This document shows positions 43,363 through 53,203 of a stretch of 63,921 bases of DNA, piece after piece (position 1 is the stretch's first letter; each line of letters opens with the position of its first letter). A program made the translations under genes and the position numbers. The notes beneath the pieces were generated by a model. The model was not told the origin of the DNA, did not search any database, and saw nothing but the letters and a program-made list of their open reading frames with translations. The stretch comes from Variovorax saccharolyticus. GTDB taxonomy: Bacteria > Pseudomonadota > Gammaproteobacteria > Burkholderiales > Burkholderiaceae_C. The DNA is taken from positions 1 to 63,921 of the forward strand of contig NZ_JASZYT010000022.1 in assembly GCF_030316765.1 (NCBI RefSeq). The letters run 5' to 3'.

Positions 43363-44325
43363 CTAGCTGTCGATCCTCGCTTCGCGTCGCCAAGTGCCCG
43401 GCGGCGTGCCCATGCTCCGGGCGAAGACGCGCGTGAAATGACTCTGATCCGCAAACCCGCAAGCCGCGGCGATCTCAGCGATCGGCCGCTCGAAATCCAT
43501 CAGGAGCACGCGCGCGCGTGCCAGCCGTTGGGCGATCAGCCACTGCAGGGGCGTCTGGCCCGTGGTCTCTCGGAACGCGTGCGTGAAATAGCTGCGCGAC
43601 AGGTTGCAGTCGGCCGCGATGTCGGCAATCGCTATGCTGCCATCGATCCGGCTGCGCAGCATTTCCTTCGCACGCGCCTCCTGCGAGCGCGAAAGGAGCC
43701 GCCTCCTCCTCATGTCGGTCCGTGGCGCGCCGCCGTACTTCTCGAGGAGGTAGGTCCCCATCGCGACGCTGATTTGATCGACGAACAGCAAACTCGCCTC
43801 GGCGGGCCTGTCGAGCGCCGGCGTCAACGCCATGGCGAGGTTGGCGAGCACCTCGTCCTTGCCGCCCGTGACGCGCGCCAGCCCACTGACTCGGGGGCCC
43901 TCCCTGTCCTCGATCGCACGCTCGATGGCTGCGGGAGAAAATTCGAGCACCACAAAATCGAAAGAAGACTTCATGTCGGCGCGATAGCGATCGCAGAAGT
44001 CCCGGATGTAGATGGCGCCTCTGTTGAAGGCGTGGCTCGCCGCATGGTGCTCATGCAAAATCCGCCGCTCGTGACCATCACGCAAAGAAATTCCGACGAG
44101 TACGCCACGGCCGGTGGCCGGCGTCTCCACGTACCCGAGCCGTGCACCCTCGGTCGTCTTGCGATAGATCCTGACGCCGCCTGCCGACAGTTCCTGGTCC
44201 CTTTGAAGACGACTGAACGCGCAACCCAGCGTGTCCTTCGCACCGGTCGAAGGCTCCATCATGGGCGGTGGCGCCGTTGGCGAGAGAGCTTTCGTATCGC
44301 TCCGAGAGCGCTGGCGAGGATGCAT
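43363..44325 (-). CDS. AraC-family transcriptional regulator
   Basis: This is a 320-residue protein. The C-terminal AraC/XylS DNA-binding domain has two helix-turn-helix units: IAIADIAADCNLSRSYFTHA and RPIAEIAAACGFADQSHFTR, with FARSMGTPPGTWRRE at the end. The N-terminal 200 residues form a cupin-like or other effector region without a clear motif. The start is uncertain: ATG at 44325 was chosen, with MMEPSTGAKD (44262) as an alternative and an in-frame codon at 44463 that is less likely. It faces away from the serine-hydrolase gene across a 650-bp gap containing a perfect palindrome at 44401. Confidence 0.85.
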   Translation of the reverse strand: MHPRQRSRSDTKALSPTAPPPMMEPSTGAKDTLGCAFSRLQRDQELSAGGVRIYRKTTEGARLGYVETPATGRGVLVGISLRDGHERRILHEHHAASHAFNRGAIYIRDFCDRYRADMKSSFDFVVLEFSPAAIERAIEDREGPRVSGLARVTGGKDEVLANLAMALTPALDRPAEASLLFVDQISVAMGTYLLEKYGGAPRTDMRRRRLLSRSQEARAKEMLRSRIDGSIAIADIAADCNLSRSYFTHAFRETTGQTPLQWLIAQRLARARVLLMDFERPIAEIAAACGFADQSHFTRVFARSMGTPPGTWRREARIDS

Positions 44326-44974
44326 GACATAACCAAAAAATTGCGCGGAGCCCAGCGCGTCGACACAGGCGCGTAACGGCTCTGCGCAGCATTTGGCTAA
44401 GGGTATACCACTATACCCGCCACACCGATCGAAGAATCGCTCGCGGTTTACCTGGGGCTGCACTGCTCAAGAGACGCCTGTGCCCACGACGCATCTGTTG
44501 ATCGGCGGCCTTTCCGGCATCGATCGCTGGAGGCGGCCGTCGCGAAATAGCGCGCGCCCCATGGTCTGGCCCTTGCTTCGCCGCCGGCGTAGACGATGAT
44601 GCCGGTGCCGTTGCCGGCATCCGAGACTCGGAAAACTTGACGGACTCCGCCTGGATGACTTGCGAATGCCTGCGTCATCGGCTTGGGCGTGCAGCCCTGG
44701 GCCGCCAACCCTTATATGAACGGTGGGTCGTGATCGGGGTCAGCGGCTTGATGGAACCCATCCAAGGGGACCGTGCGCGCGGGCGGAGCGATTACATTGC
44801 AGACCAGGCGAAACGCGGCTGGTGTCTGAACGCCAATCCAATCCAACCATGGGAAAAGCAGTTGACGAAGAACCGTCTGAGCTTCCCGCAACCAGTCGAT
44901 GTCACGCAGTCGCTGGTTTCGAGAGGCTGGGATTGGCGCCGCCGGGCTTGGGCACAACGATGGGAGCATCAGCC
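44326..44974. other. Divergent regulatory gap
   Basis: It separates the AraC gene from the serine hydrolase and contains the palindrome at 44401-44418. Frames overlapping the region on the + strand are in-frame extensions of the hydrolase with no protein-like composition. It probably holds both promoters. Confidence 0.4.
44401..44418. promoter_or_regulatory. Palindrome between araC-type regulator and hydrolase
   Basis: GGGTATA (44401-44407) and TATACCC (44412-44418) are perfect inverted repeats with a 4-base spacer CCAC. The site is AT-rich within GC-rich surroundings and lies about 75 bp upstream of the AraC regulator start. It is a candidate operator for that or another dimeric regulator, or part of a promoter. 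Confidence 0.5.
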
Positions 44975-46135
44975 ATGCATTTCGATCTGTCGCGTCGTCG
45001 GGTCGGCCGCTGGGCCGGTGCTGTGGCCCTCGCGCCATGGCTCGCCTCGTGCGGGGGTGGCGGCTCGGGCGACTCGGGCGTGCTGGCGGGGCTGGCGGCG
45101 AATGCCCGCGAAGCCCGTTATGTCGAGGCAGTCGACAGCCTCTTCGCGACCTATCACCCGCCGGGCATCCTGGCCGGCGTGAACGTGGCCGGCCAGACGC
45201 CGTGGAGGCGAGCCTTCGGTCAGGCCGACGTCGCCCGCGCCACGCCGATGGCGCTGGACAGCACCTTCCCGATCCGCAGCGTGACTAAATCCTTCACCGT
45301 GACGCTGCTCCTGCAGCTGGTGCAATCCGATCAGCTTGCGCTCGACCACAAGATCGGGCGCTACATCGCGGGCGTGCCGAACGGCAACCTGATCGACCTG
45401 GCCGATCTCGCCGGCAACCAGAGCGGACTGGCGGACTACTCGATGCAGCCGGGCTTCTTCGAGGTCTTCGTCAAGGACACGCTCCATGTGTGGACGCCGC
45501 AGGAGCTTGCGGCCTTCTCCTTCGCCGTGACGCCGGCCTTTCTACCCGGCGAGCAATACCAGTACAGCAACACCAACACAGTGCTGCTTGGCATGGTGAT
45601 CGAAGCCGTGACCGGCCAGCTGCTGGGCGACGCTCTGACCACGCGAATCTTCAGGCCGCTCGGACTGAATGGCACGAGCTATCCGTCGTCGGCCAACCTG
45701 CCGCCGCCGACACCCACGCCCTATGCGGTCGATGTCGCGACGGGTGACGCCGACGATCAGCCGCTCATCAGCCCGACCTCGCTGGCGGGTTCCGGCGCCA
45801 TGGCGTCGACCTTGTCCGACCTGCTCGTGTGGGGCGATGCGCTGGATCGCGGCTCGCTTCTCAGTGCGGAGCTCCAAGAGCTGAGAAAGTCGCGCGCGCG
45901 GATGGTCACCAACGGCCCCGAATACGACCGCTACGGCCTGGGCATCGGTCAAATCGGCAACTGGTGGGGGCACACCGGCAGCGGTGTCGGTTTCCAGGTC
46001 GCGACCATGCACCTCGCGTCGCGCAACGCAACGGTCTCGGTGATGGTGAACGCCACCCCCGAAGGCGCGCGTCGCGACCTCAACCTGGCGCAGGAACTCT
46101 TCGAGAAACTGGCAGCAGTTGTCGAGGCGGGCTGA
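44975..46135 (+). CDS. Beta-lactamase-fold serine hydrolase, lipoprotein
   Basis: This is a 386-residue protein from the ATG at 44975. The N-terminus carries twin arginines (SRRRVGRWAG) and a lipobox LAS-Cys26 followed by glycines, so it may be a Tat- or Sec-exported lipoprotein. Active-site motifs of class C beta-lactamases and DD-peptidases are present: S102-V-T-K105 (IRSVTKSFT), YSN (QYQYSNTNT) and HTG (WWGHTGSGVG). Family members include DD-carboxypeptidases, esterases and beta-lactamases; the substrate is not predictable. It is a single gene downstream of a divergent AraC regulator. Confidence 0.87.
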   Translation: MHFDLSRRRVGRWAGAVALAPWLASCGGGGSGDSGVLAGLAANAREARYVEAVDSLFATYHPPGILAGVNVAGQTPWRRAFGQADVARATPMALDSTFPIRSVTKSFTVTLLLQLVQSDQLALDHKIGRYIAGVPNGNLIDLADLAGNQSGLADYSMQPGFFEVFVKDTLHVWTPQELAAFSFAVTPAFLPGEQYQYSNTNTVLLGMVIEAVTGQLLGDALTTRIFRPLGLNGTSYPSSANLPPPTPTPYAVDVATGDADDQPLISPTSLAGSGAMASTLSDLLVWGDALDRGSLLSAELQELRKSRARMVTNGPEYDRYGLGIGQIGNWWGHTGSGVGFQVATMHLASRNATVSVMVNATPEGARRDLNLAQELFEKLAAVVEAG

Positions 46136-46572
46136 ATCGCGCGCTATAGGCGGTGCAGTTCAGGCTATGCGCGCCACTCGCGACGCGAGTGGAGACCGGC
46201 CGCCGCCTACCTCGACAGTGTGGCCTGGGCGGCAGGGCGGACCAGCGTGCGCACGAAAGAGGTCGAGCATCACCACCAACTCGCGGCCGTGCTGGTTGCC
46301 CAGCAGGTATCGCAGCGGCGTGGTGGGTGCTTCGCGGTCCAAGGTCTTCCATCGAAGTGCTGGCTGACGCGTCCGCCGCATCGCGATTCGCGCAGCAGCT
46401 GAGCAAGGCGCTCAAGGCGATGCGCAAGGCGCCGGCGTGAGTCGCTCGCCGTAGGGTGGATGTGACGGGCGCAGTCGCGCGCGCCGCGTGCGAGAGTCCG
46501 CAGTGGCGCGCCGAGCGGGACGCGGCTGGCACTGGACACCTGACGGGAGGAGATCGGCTCACGGTCCACTTT
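46136..46572. other. No firm gene
   Basis: On the - strand around 46170-46390 a frame reads PLRYLLGNQHGRELVVMLDL and may be a gene remnant without a start codon. No recognisable domain otherwise. Confidence 0.3.
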
Positions 46573-46779
46573 TCAACGACGTACCGCCGAGGCCAACGCC
46601 GCCCACAGGTCCACTCTTGCCTTCGCCAGGCAGCGCAACCGGTCGTGCACTTCCGTGGATCGGCCCTTGAACTCCTCGTTCGCGAAATGTCCGGCGTGAC
46701 CGAATGTGCGGCCGCCAGGCTGTTCGACCTTGGCGATGGTGGCGTCGCGGTACGCTATGGGCTCTGACCAGGCTGTCAT
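46573..46779 (-). CDS. Small hypothetical protein, 68 aa
   Basis: The ATG at 46779 is preceded by a strong purine tract (GAGGGAGGGAAC). The 68-residue product starts MTAWSEPIAYRDATIAKVEQ and ends in a basic amphipathic helix (VHDRLRCLAKARVDLWAALA). It has no signal peptide or membrane helix. I do not recognise it. It faces the response regulator gene at 47025 across a short gap that may share a promoter region. Confidence 0.5.
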   Translation of the reverse strand: MTAWSEPIAYRDATIAKVEQPGGRTFGHAGHFANEEFKGRSTEVHDRLRCLAKARVDLWAALASAVRR

Positions 46780-47024
46780 TGTTCCCTCCCTCGTCACCGA
46801 CGCGAACTGAAGGCGCCCCAGGCTCGGCTCCACCGGGCCTTCTACCCACGACCTGATGCATGCGGCAGCGGCTGAGTGTTCGTGGGAATCACTGAGAGTG
46901 CGAGCCTGATCGCCGCTCGCGGCAGGTCAGGTTCTGAAAATGTTTTGAACCGATGGACCAAGGTCCAATACCGTTGGGGCGGCCATGGATGCATCATGTG
47001 CGGCTAAAGCGAGGACTCCGCCCT

Positions 47025-47435
47025 ATGGTTAAATCCGCGGCCGATCTGGACGTCTACGTGGTCGACGATGACGCGTCGGTCCGGAGCGGTCTGGCCCGCC
47101 TGATGCGTTCAGCCGGTCATCGCGCGTTGACCTTCGATTGCGGCGAGGCGTTCCTGACGCAGGCGGCCCAGGGCGCTGTCGGGTGCGTGGTGCTGGACAT
47201 TTCCATGCCTGGCATGAACGGGCTCCAGGTCCGGGAGCGGCTCATGCGGGCGGCGGTCGCCCTGCCTGTGATTGCGCTGTCGGCGCGCGACGACGACGAG
47301 ACCCGCCGCTTGGCGCGCGCCCTGGGCGTCCGGTTCTTTCTTCGCAAGCCGGTCGACGACCAGGCCCTGCTGGACGCCATCGACTGGGTCACCGGAAGCG
47401 GTGAGGTCGCGCCTTCGCCGGCCCCCCCGCGTTGA
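47025..47435 (+). CDS. Single-domain response regulator (FixJ-type receiver)
   Basis: This is a 136-residue protein from the ATG at 47025. The receiver domain is complete: VYVVDDDASVRSGLARL, the phosphoacceptor Asp in VVLDISMPGMNGLQV, Ser/Thr in IALSARDD and Lys in FFLRKPVDD. The sequence is FixJ/NodW-like, but the output helix-turn-helix is missing; the C-terminus ends after the receiver with a short proline tail. It converges with a decayed FixJ-type regulator at 47439. It may be the surviving receiver for the adjacent kinase at 48148. Confidence 0.8.
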   Translation: MVKSAADLDVYVVDDDASVRSGLARLMRSAGHRALTFDCGEAFLTQAAQGAVGCVVLDISMPGMNGLQVRERLMRAAVALPVIALSARDDDETRRLARALGVRFFLRKPVDDQALLDAIDWVTGSGEVAPSPAPPR

Positions 47436-47438
47436 CGA

Positions 47439-48058
47439 TCAGCCTGCCTGTGCACCGCCTGCGCGGCGCTGCGCTGTCGCCACGCCGGCGACGTTGTGGC
47501 CGCCGCACCGGCTCGCCAATTCGGCTGCCACCGAGCGCACGCCCATCTTCAATAACCCGCGCCCGGTGCTCCTTGACGGGCCTCTCGGAGATCTCCATGT
47601 CGGCGGCGATCTGCTTGTTGAGCCGTCCGAAGAGAACACCGTCCACCACCTCGCGCTCGCGCGGCGAAAGGCTGTCGAGATGAAACTGGACGCTGATGCG
47701 CCGCGCCTCGCGCTCGCCCTGCGCGGCATGACGCTCGAGCCCAAGCCGCAAGGCACGATCAGGAGTTCGTCATCTACCGGCTTGGGCAGGAAGTCGAGCG
47801 CACCTTCTCAACGATGCGGCACAGGTCGGCATGTCGCCCTGCCCGGTCAGGAAAACGACCGGCAGGTTCCAGTCGCGGGCGGATCCCATGTCCAGAAGCT
47901 CGATGCCGGTGGTGCCGGGCATGTGGACATCGAGCAACAGGCAACAGCTAGCCCCCTGGAGCAGGCGTTCGAGAAACGCTTCCGCCCAGCCGCTCCGTGC
48001 GGGTGAGGTCCGCCGGGTCGTCGTCGATGACGAAAACGGCGGGACAGGCAGTGGCCAT
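47439..48058 (-). pseudogene. Decayed FixJ/LuxR-type response regulator
   Basis: In several frames the - strand gives MATACPAVFVIDDDPADL, then RFLERLLQGASCCLLLDVHM, PGTTGIELLDMG, LPVVFLTGQGDMP, GALDFLPKPVDDELL and finally the LuxR-type DNA-binding domain LSPREREVVDGVLFGRLNKQ. This is a complete receiver plus helix-turn-helix regulator of about 200 residues broken by at least four indels and a stop. It is divergent from the kinase at 48148 as a cognate pair would be. Both genes of the pair look damaged. Confidence 0.85.
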
Positions 48059-48147
48059 GCGACGTCTGCTCTTGAAGTGAGGGACTGCGGAATGGTACGT
48101 TGCTCTACCTTTTTCCGCTGTCCCGGCTCGCGGCTAGGCTCGAGGCG

Positions 48148-50036
48148 ATGAGTGAATTCTTCGTTTGACGCTGTGCGCCCTGGCGGGCGTCGTCGCCTAC
48201 GCAGCCCTGCACAACGACATTGTCGGCCTGCAGCGGCCGGTGCACCGCACCCATCTGCTGTTCGCGGTCGTCTGCGCAGCCATCACCGTCTAAGTCGGCG
48301 CCAAGACCGGGGCCTACCGCGCCTCGACGGCCGAGGGACTGGTCTCGATGCGCAGGGTTGAAATCGGCGCCAGCATCGTTTTTGCGGGGTTGCTCCCCTG
48401 GTTTGTCGGCGCCTACCTGAACATTAGGGCTCGCCACCTGCAGGCCGCAATGAGCTTCGTCTGCGTCTTGTTTTTCGTAGCCAACCTGTGGTCCCCTTGG
48501 GGCTTGGCCTTCGCCGCCATGCCGGCCGCAGCCGGGATCACGCTGCCGTGGGGCGAGCGCGTGACCGACTTGCGCGTCCTCAACCCGACGCCACTGTTCG
48601 TTGTTGGCGTGCTGGGCTACTACCTCATCTTCGGATGGTGCGCCTTTGCGGCGCTTCGGCGGTACCGAACCGGGGAAAACCGGCGCGGCAGCCTGACGCT
48701 GGCCGGGTGCGTGCTGTTGCTGATCGGTGGCATGTTCTACGACCACCTCGTCAACCTCCGATGGATCCCCGGCGTGCACGTCGCCGAGTTCACCTTTCTC
48801 GCACTGGTGGTGCTGCTGGATTTCGAACTCGCGCGCGAGCGGCGCCAGAGCCGCGACCGGGTGCGCGGCATCCTGGACAACATGCCCGCGGCGGTGTACG
48901 TGAAGCTGAAGGACGGCCGCTACCTGATGACCAACCGCGTCTACGACAAGCTGTTCGGCCTGGCGAGCGGATCGGCGATCGGCAAGACCGATTCCGAGCT
49001 TTTCGCGAGCGGCCAGGCCAAGGCGACGCTGGCCAGCGAACGCCGCATACTGCAGCAGCGCGAGGCGGTGCGCAGCGAGGAACGCATCGGCATCAATGCC
49101 CGCGGCGAGCCGCGCCTCTTCGCCTCCATCAAGTTTCCGCTGCTAAACCGCGACGGCAGCGCAGATGCGATATGCGGAGTCTTCACGGACGTCACCGACT
49201 TGCGACGGAACGAGAGCGAGATGTACCTGCTGCGCCGTCAGGTGTGGCATGCCGACCGGGTGGCGCGCACCGCCGTGCTGGCAGCGTCGCTGGCACATGA
49301 ACTGTCGCAGCCGTTGACCGCAATCCTGAGCAACGCGCAGGCCGGCTTGCGCTTCCTGGCCCGGAACCCGCCAGACCCGACTGACCTGAAGGAGATCCTG
49401 CAGGACGTGGTGCGCGACAACAAGCGCGCGACGGCGGTCATCAACGGCCTGCGCACCATGCTTCGGCGGCAGGAGACCGAACGCGCGCAGGTCGACGTCG
49501 GCGCCTGCGTCCAGGAGGTGATCGAGTTGATGCGCAGCGATTTTCTGGAGCGCGGCGTCGACGTGACGCAGTCGATGGCACCCGGTTGCGTCGTGCTCGG
49601 CGACAAGGGACAGCTCCAGCAGGTGGTGCTGAACCTGGCGATGAATGCCAACGAGGCCATGACCGCACAGCCCCGCGGGTCCCGCTCCGTTCACGTATCG
49701 GTCGCGCCGAGCGACGGCCGGCGGGTCCGGGTGGCCGTCAGCGACAGCGGCCCGGGCATCGACGAGGCGCACTTCAACAAGGTTTTCGATCACTTCTTCA
49801 CGACCGAAGCCAAGGGCCTCGGCATGGGCCTGGCCATGTGCCGCTCGATCCTGGAAGCGCACGGCGGCACGCTTGACGTCGAACGCAACCAGGGCCCGGG
49901 CCTGACCTTCTGCTTCGTGCTGCCGCTCGAGCCGGCCGTCCAGGCCGACGGCGCAACCTGTCAGCACCTGGAGCCCGCGCCGAATTTGAGGTCGCCCATC
50001 GCGACCTTGTCGGGCGGCGCGTCGTCGCGCGCGTAG
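48148..50036 (+). pseudogene. Membrane sensor histidine kinase with interrupted N-terminus
   Basis: The catalytic body is intact from the ATG at 48348: membrane helices (IGASIVFAGLLPWFVGAYL, AMSFVCVLFFVANLW, FVVGVLGYYLIFGWC, LAGCVLLLIGGMFY), a PAS domain (GILDNMPAAVYVKLKDGRY), the H-box SLAHELSQPLTAI, and an ATPase domain with NLAMNANEAM, SDSGPGID and GLGMGLAMCRSI. Upstream in the same frame from 48156 is the N-terminal membrane part (LTLCALAGVVAYAALHNDIV, RTHLLFAVVCAAITV), cut by an in-frame TAA at 48288. The ATG at 48148 is out of frame with it. So either the N-terminus is dead and a shortened kinase of 562 aa is made, or the read has errors. Confidence 0.85.
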
Positions 50037-50593
50037 CTCGGGTGACGGTAGCCGAATCATTCAGCGCCGTGGGGGCGCAAGCTGGTCGCTCGCTTGCGAT
50101 CGCCTGCCAATCTGGACATCGAGGCACCGTCGCCGACATTCAGGTGGCCGCGCAGCGTCCACTTGTCTCCGACCCACGATGGCGCACGCCGACGTTGCCG
50201 CCGGTCGAGCTGTCCGACTCCGCGATCTGGCCACCGAGCCCGCGCGAACTCGCCGCGAGGTCGACGCTGGTGCATCGATATTGCCCCCGCCGCCAGCACG
50301 CCAACGGCCGCCGTTTGAACCCGGCCAGGTTGCGAAGGTCTGCCCCAGCTCCGACGCCGAGTATTTGCGCCGCAGCGCCTCGCTCAAGCAGTCGAGCCCG
50401 GCAGGCTGCTGCCAGCGGCAGTCCCGTGGGCCGCGCTCAAATGCCAGGGCCGCTCGTTGTGGCCTGGCCTGCTTCTCCGCGGGGGAGCAGTTGCCACTTG
50501 CTCACCAGAAATTCTTGCTAGAGCTTCGTCAGCCCAGGCATCCTGTGGCGCTGCTGGCGCAAAAACGCAGCGCCTGCCTTTGAGCCGTGCGAG
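50037..50593. other. No gene seen
   Basis: Convergent space between the kinase and the PAP2 gene. Frames on both strands are R/P/S-rich without domains; no T-tract hairpin was seen. Confidence 0.35.
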
Positions 50594-51427
50594 TCAATGC
50601 GCGTTCGGTTGCGCTGTACGCCGGTGGCTGGCGAACTGCAGGCTTGCAACGCACACGCCCAACCACGAAAGCCCGGAGAACAGACCGGCGGCCACGTCAC
50701 TTGCAAAATGGACCCGAAGAAAGACGCGGCTGCACGCAATAGTCAGCACCAGGGCCACTGCTGCCATTGCCACAGCAGCGTGCCATCGCAGCGGCAGCAA
50801 GCGGATCGCGAGATATAGCAGCATGCCGTAGGCAACCATCGCGCCCGAGGTGTGCCCGCTGGGGAAGCTGTAGCCAGCGATGGGCGTCGTCCCCAGGTCG
50901 TGCAGGGGCCGTGCGCGCTCGAACACCTGCTTGAGGAGCGGATTCAGTATGGCATTTCCGGCCAGCGCGATGATCCAGCCCGCCGAGAGCAGGCGCTCCC
51001 GTCTCAGCCAGAGCAACACGGCCACCGCCGCACCAAGCACGGCCAGCATGAGCGGGTCGCCGAGATGGGTCAGCACGCCGAAAGCACGCAACGCTACGGC
51101 GGGCGTGTGCCTTCCCATCGCATCGGCAAGCGCCTGTTCGGCAAGACCCCAATGCCTTCCCGAACTGATCTGCTGGCCGATCACAGCGACAAGGCTCGCT
51201 GTGCCGAGGATGAGGGCGAATCCGATTGCATAGCCGGCCAGCAGTCTCGCGAGCGTCGGCGCAATGGCATCGCCTGCGTCGATGCACCGGGCATGCCGGC
51301 GGTGCAGTAGCGCGCAACCCAATCCGCTCGCAGCCATCGCCACGAACAATCCGATCGCGAACACGGCCAACGCATGCTGACCCAGAAGCTGTGCCGCCGA
51401 CACCAAGGGCGCTGCTTCAGCTTCCAT
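50594..51427 (-). CDS. PAP2-family membrane phosphatase
   Basis: This is a 277-residue protein with about six transmembrane helices and the three-part PAP2 active site: K-x6-RARP (LLKQVFERARPLHD), PSGH (YSFPSGHTSGAMV) and SR-x5-H-x3-D (SRVFLRVHFASDV). Such enzymes dephosphorylate phosphatidic acid, phosphatidylglycerophosphate or undecaprenyl pyrophosphate at the outer face of the inner membrane. It is the last gene of a three-gene unit; its start overlaps the metallophosphoesterase by 11 bases. Diacylglycerol made by this enzyme could feed the kinase-family protein upstream, or the reverse. Confidence 0.92.
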   Translation of the reverse strand: MEAEAAPLVSAAQLLGQHALAVFAIGLFVAMAASGLGCALLHRRHARCIDAGDAIAPTLARLLAGYAIGFALILGTASLVAVIGQQISSGRHWGLAEQALADAMGRHTPAVALRAFGVLTHLGDPLMLAVLGAAVAVLLWLRRERLLSAGWIIALAGNAILNPLLKQVFERARPLHDLGTTPIAGYSFPSGHTSGAMVAYGMLLYLAIRLLPLRWHAAVAMAAVALVLTIACSRVFLRVHFASDVAAGLFSGLSWLGVCVASLQFASHRRTAQPNAH

Positions 51428-52247
51428 GCTCGAAGGGAAGCTTCTCGCCCAACGGCAACGTGTCCGTGGCGGCCAGGTCGAAGCGCGCTGTACCGGCCAC
51501 GCAATCCCAGCGCTCGACCACGCAGCTGCGGGGGAGTCCTCCGCTCCAGCGAATCAGATTGACCGAATTGGGCGCGCCCCTGCGCAGACGCGTCGAGACG
51601 GCCGTACCGGCCTGCACGGCCCACATCCGTCGATGGCTGCTGGGCAACTCCTGTGGGAGCGATCGCACGAACGGCAGATGGATGTGCCCGCCGAGCACCA
51701 GATCCGCATTGGCGGCGCTCCAGCGTGCGACCGCGACGTCGCGCCCGAGCAGTCGATTCGACGCATCCTCCGGCAGCGTCACTGCGACGGGCTGGTGAAC
51801 AACGACCACGCGCAGTTGCTGCGGCGTGGCGAGCGCGAGCCGCCGCGCGACGCGCTCCACTTGCGAAGCCGAGACTTCGCCGTTCTTGTGGCGGTACCAG
51901 CGGGTCGTATTGACACCGAGGACCAAGCAGTCGACCGATTCGAACATCGGTTCAAGCGTTGAGCCGAAGGCTTCACGGTAGCGCCCATAAGGGTTTAGAA
52001 GCCGCGTGCCGAGCGCGAACAACGGAATGTCGTGGTTTCCAGGGATCGCGAGCAGCGACGGCGCCGCGAGCCTGTCAACGAACGCGCGCGCCAAACGGAA
52101 CTGCGCCCGGGTCGCGCGCTGCGTGATGTCGCCCGAAAGCACCACCAGATCGGGGCGCTGCGTGCGGGCCAAAAGCTCCAACGCCCGCACAACGGGCTCC
52201 TGCTCCGTGCCGAAATGGGGGTCGGAGATCTGCAGCAGCACCGTCAT
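51417..52247 (-). CDS. Metallophosphoesterase (calcineurin-like)
   Basis: This is a 276-residue cytoplasmic protein with the metal-binding motifs of the superfamily: QISDPHFG (Asp, His), VVLSGDITQR (Asp), IPGNHDIPLF (Asn, His), VVVVHQPVA (His) and LGGHIHLPF (His pair). It resembles CpdA-like or 3',5'-cyclic-AMP phosphodiesterase-type enzymes, but the operon with lipid enzymes suggests a phospholipid or phosphodiester substrate; family members also include UDP-diacylglucosamine hydrolase. The ATG overlaps the stop of the upstream kinase-family gene (ATGA). Confidence 0.9.
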   Translation of the reverse strand: MTVLLQISDPHFGTEQEPVVRALELLARTQRPDLVVLSGDITQRATRAQFRLARAFVDRLAAPSLLAIPGNHDIPLFALGTRLLNPYGRYREAFGSTLEPMFESVDCLVLGVNTTRWYRHKNGEVSASQVERVARRLALATPQQLRVVVVHQPVAVTLPEDASNRLLGRDVAVARWSAANADLVLGGHIHLPFVRSLPQELPSSHRRMWAVQAGTAVSTRLRRGAPNSVNLIRWSGGLPRSCVVERWDCVAGTARFDLAATDTLPLGEKLPFEHGS

Positions 52248-53203
52248 TGTCGCGTCGCCTCCAGTTCCGGCGCCACGTCGGGGCGAATCAGCCAGAGCGG
52301 CTCGAGCGAGACCCGGAAGTCCAGAGGCATGTCGAGCCAGCCGATCTCGCCATCGGTGGCGACCTTGACGCGCCGGCGACCGCGCATCGGACGCACCTTC
52401 ATCGATTCGAACGTGAAGCTCACGAGACTCTCGGCCTCGCCCAGACGACCCAGGGCACCGCGCGCGAGCAACGACAGCATGGCAATGGCGCCCTGGGGCT
52501 TGAGCGCGATCGCTGCCAACTGACCTTGCTCCGGCGCATCGGCCTCCGCCAAACCGACACGATGCATTTGCAGCGCATTGTTGGCGACAAACAGGGTCTG
52601 GGTGCGGATGTCGCGCTGCTGCCCGTGCCAGGACATGTGCAGGTACCAGGGCCGCGCGCCTCGCAGGATGGTCAGCAGACCCGAGCAGAAGGCCACCCAG
52701 CGATGCCGGCCATACTGGGCCTTGAATGCCTCACGGTCTTCCAGCAGCTTGGCATACAGGCCGAGGCTCGCGTTGACCAGGAAGACGCGCTCGTTGACCA
52801 TGCCCACCTGCACCGCCCGCGGGCTCTCGTGCAGCAAGACCTGCAACGCCTCGGCCGTGTCGGAAGGAATGCCGTGCGTGCGACTGAAGTAGTTGAAAGT
52901 GCCCTGCGGCAAGACGCCGAACGCGCAGCCGCTGCCGAGCGCCGCCTGCGCCACGGCGTTGATCGTGCCGTCGCCGCCCGCGGCCACCACGACGCCCCGC
53001 AGGATGCGGGCACGTTTGACTGCCTCGCGTGCGCAGGTGTGCAAACGGTCGGGCGCTTCGACCTCGTACACGTGGAAGTCGCGCTGCTCCGCGGCGCAGC
53101 CAGCCGCGATGACACCCCGGGTGCGCAAGGCCTCACCGCTACCGGACCCGGCGTTCAGGACGACCAGCAGGGGCGAGCGGGAAGAAAATTCAGGTGGAGT
53201 CAT
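52244..53203 (-). CDS. Diacylglycerol/lipid kinase family protein (YegS/BmrU-like)
   Basis: This is a 319-residue protein from the ATG at 53203, with the catalytic fold of diacylglycerol and sphingosine kinases: LLVVLNAGSGSGEA, the nucleotide loop VVAAGGDGTINAVAQAAL, and VLPQGTFNYFSRTHGIP (the family GTxNDFAR site, here with TFNYF). It should phosphorylate a lipid hydroxyl at the inner membrane face with ATP. An in-frame codon six residues upstream is possible. It is the first gene of the operon with the metallophosphoesterase and PAP2 genes, both overlapping in start/stop, so the three are probably made together for lipid turnover. Confidence 0.9.
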   Translation of the reverse strand: MTPPEFSSRSPLLVVLNAGSGSGEALRTRGVIAAGCAAEQRDFHVYEVEAPDRLHTCAREAVKRARILRGVVVAAGGDGTINAVAQAALGSGCAFGVLPQGTFNYFSRTHGIPSDTAEALQVLLHESPRAVQVGMVNERVFLVNASLGLYAKLLEDREAFKAQYGRHRWVAFCSGLLTILRGARPWYLHMSWHGQQRDIRTQTLFVANNALQMHRVGLAEADAPEQGQLAAIALKPQGAIAMLSLLARGALGRLGEAESLVSFTFESMKVRPMRGRRRVKVATDGEIGWLDMPLDFRVSLEPLWLIRPDVAPELEATRQ

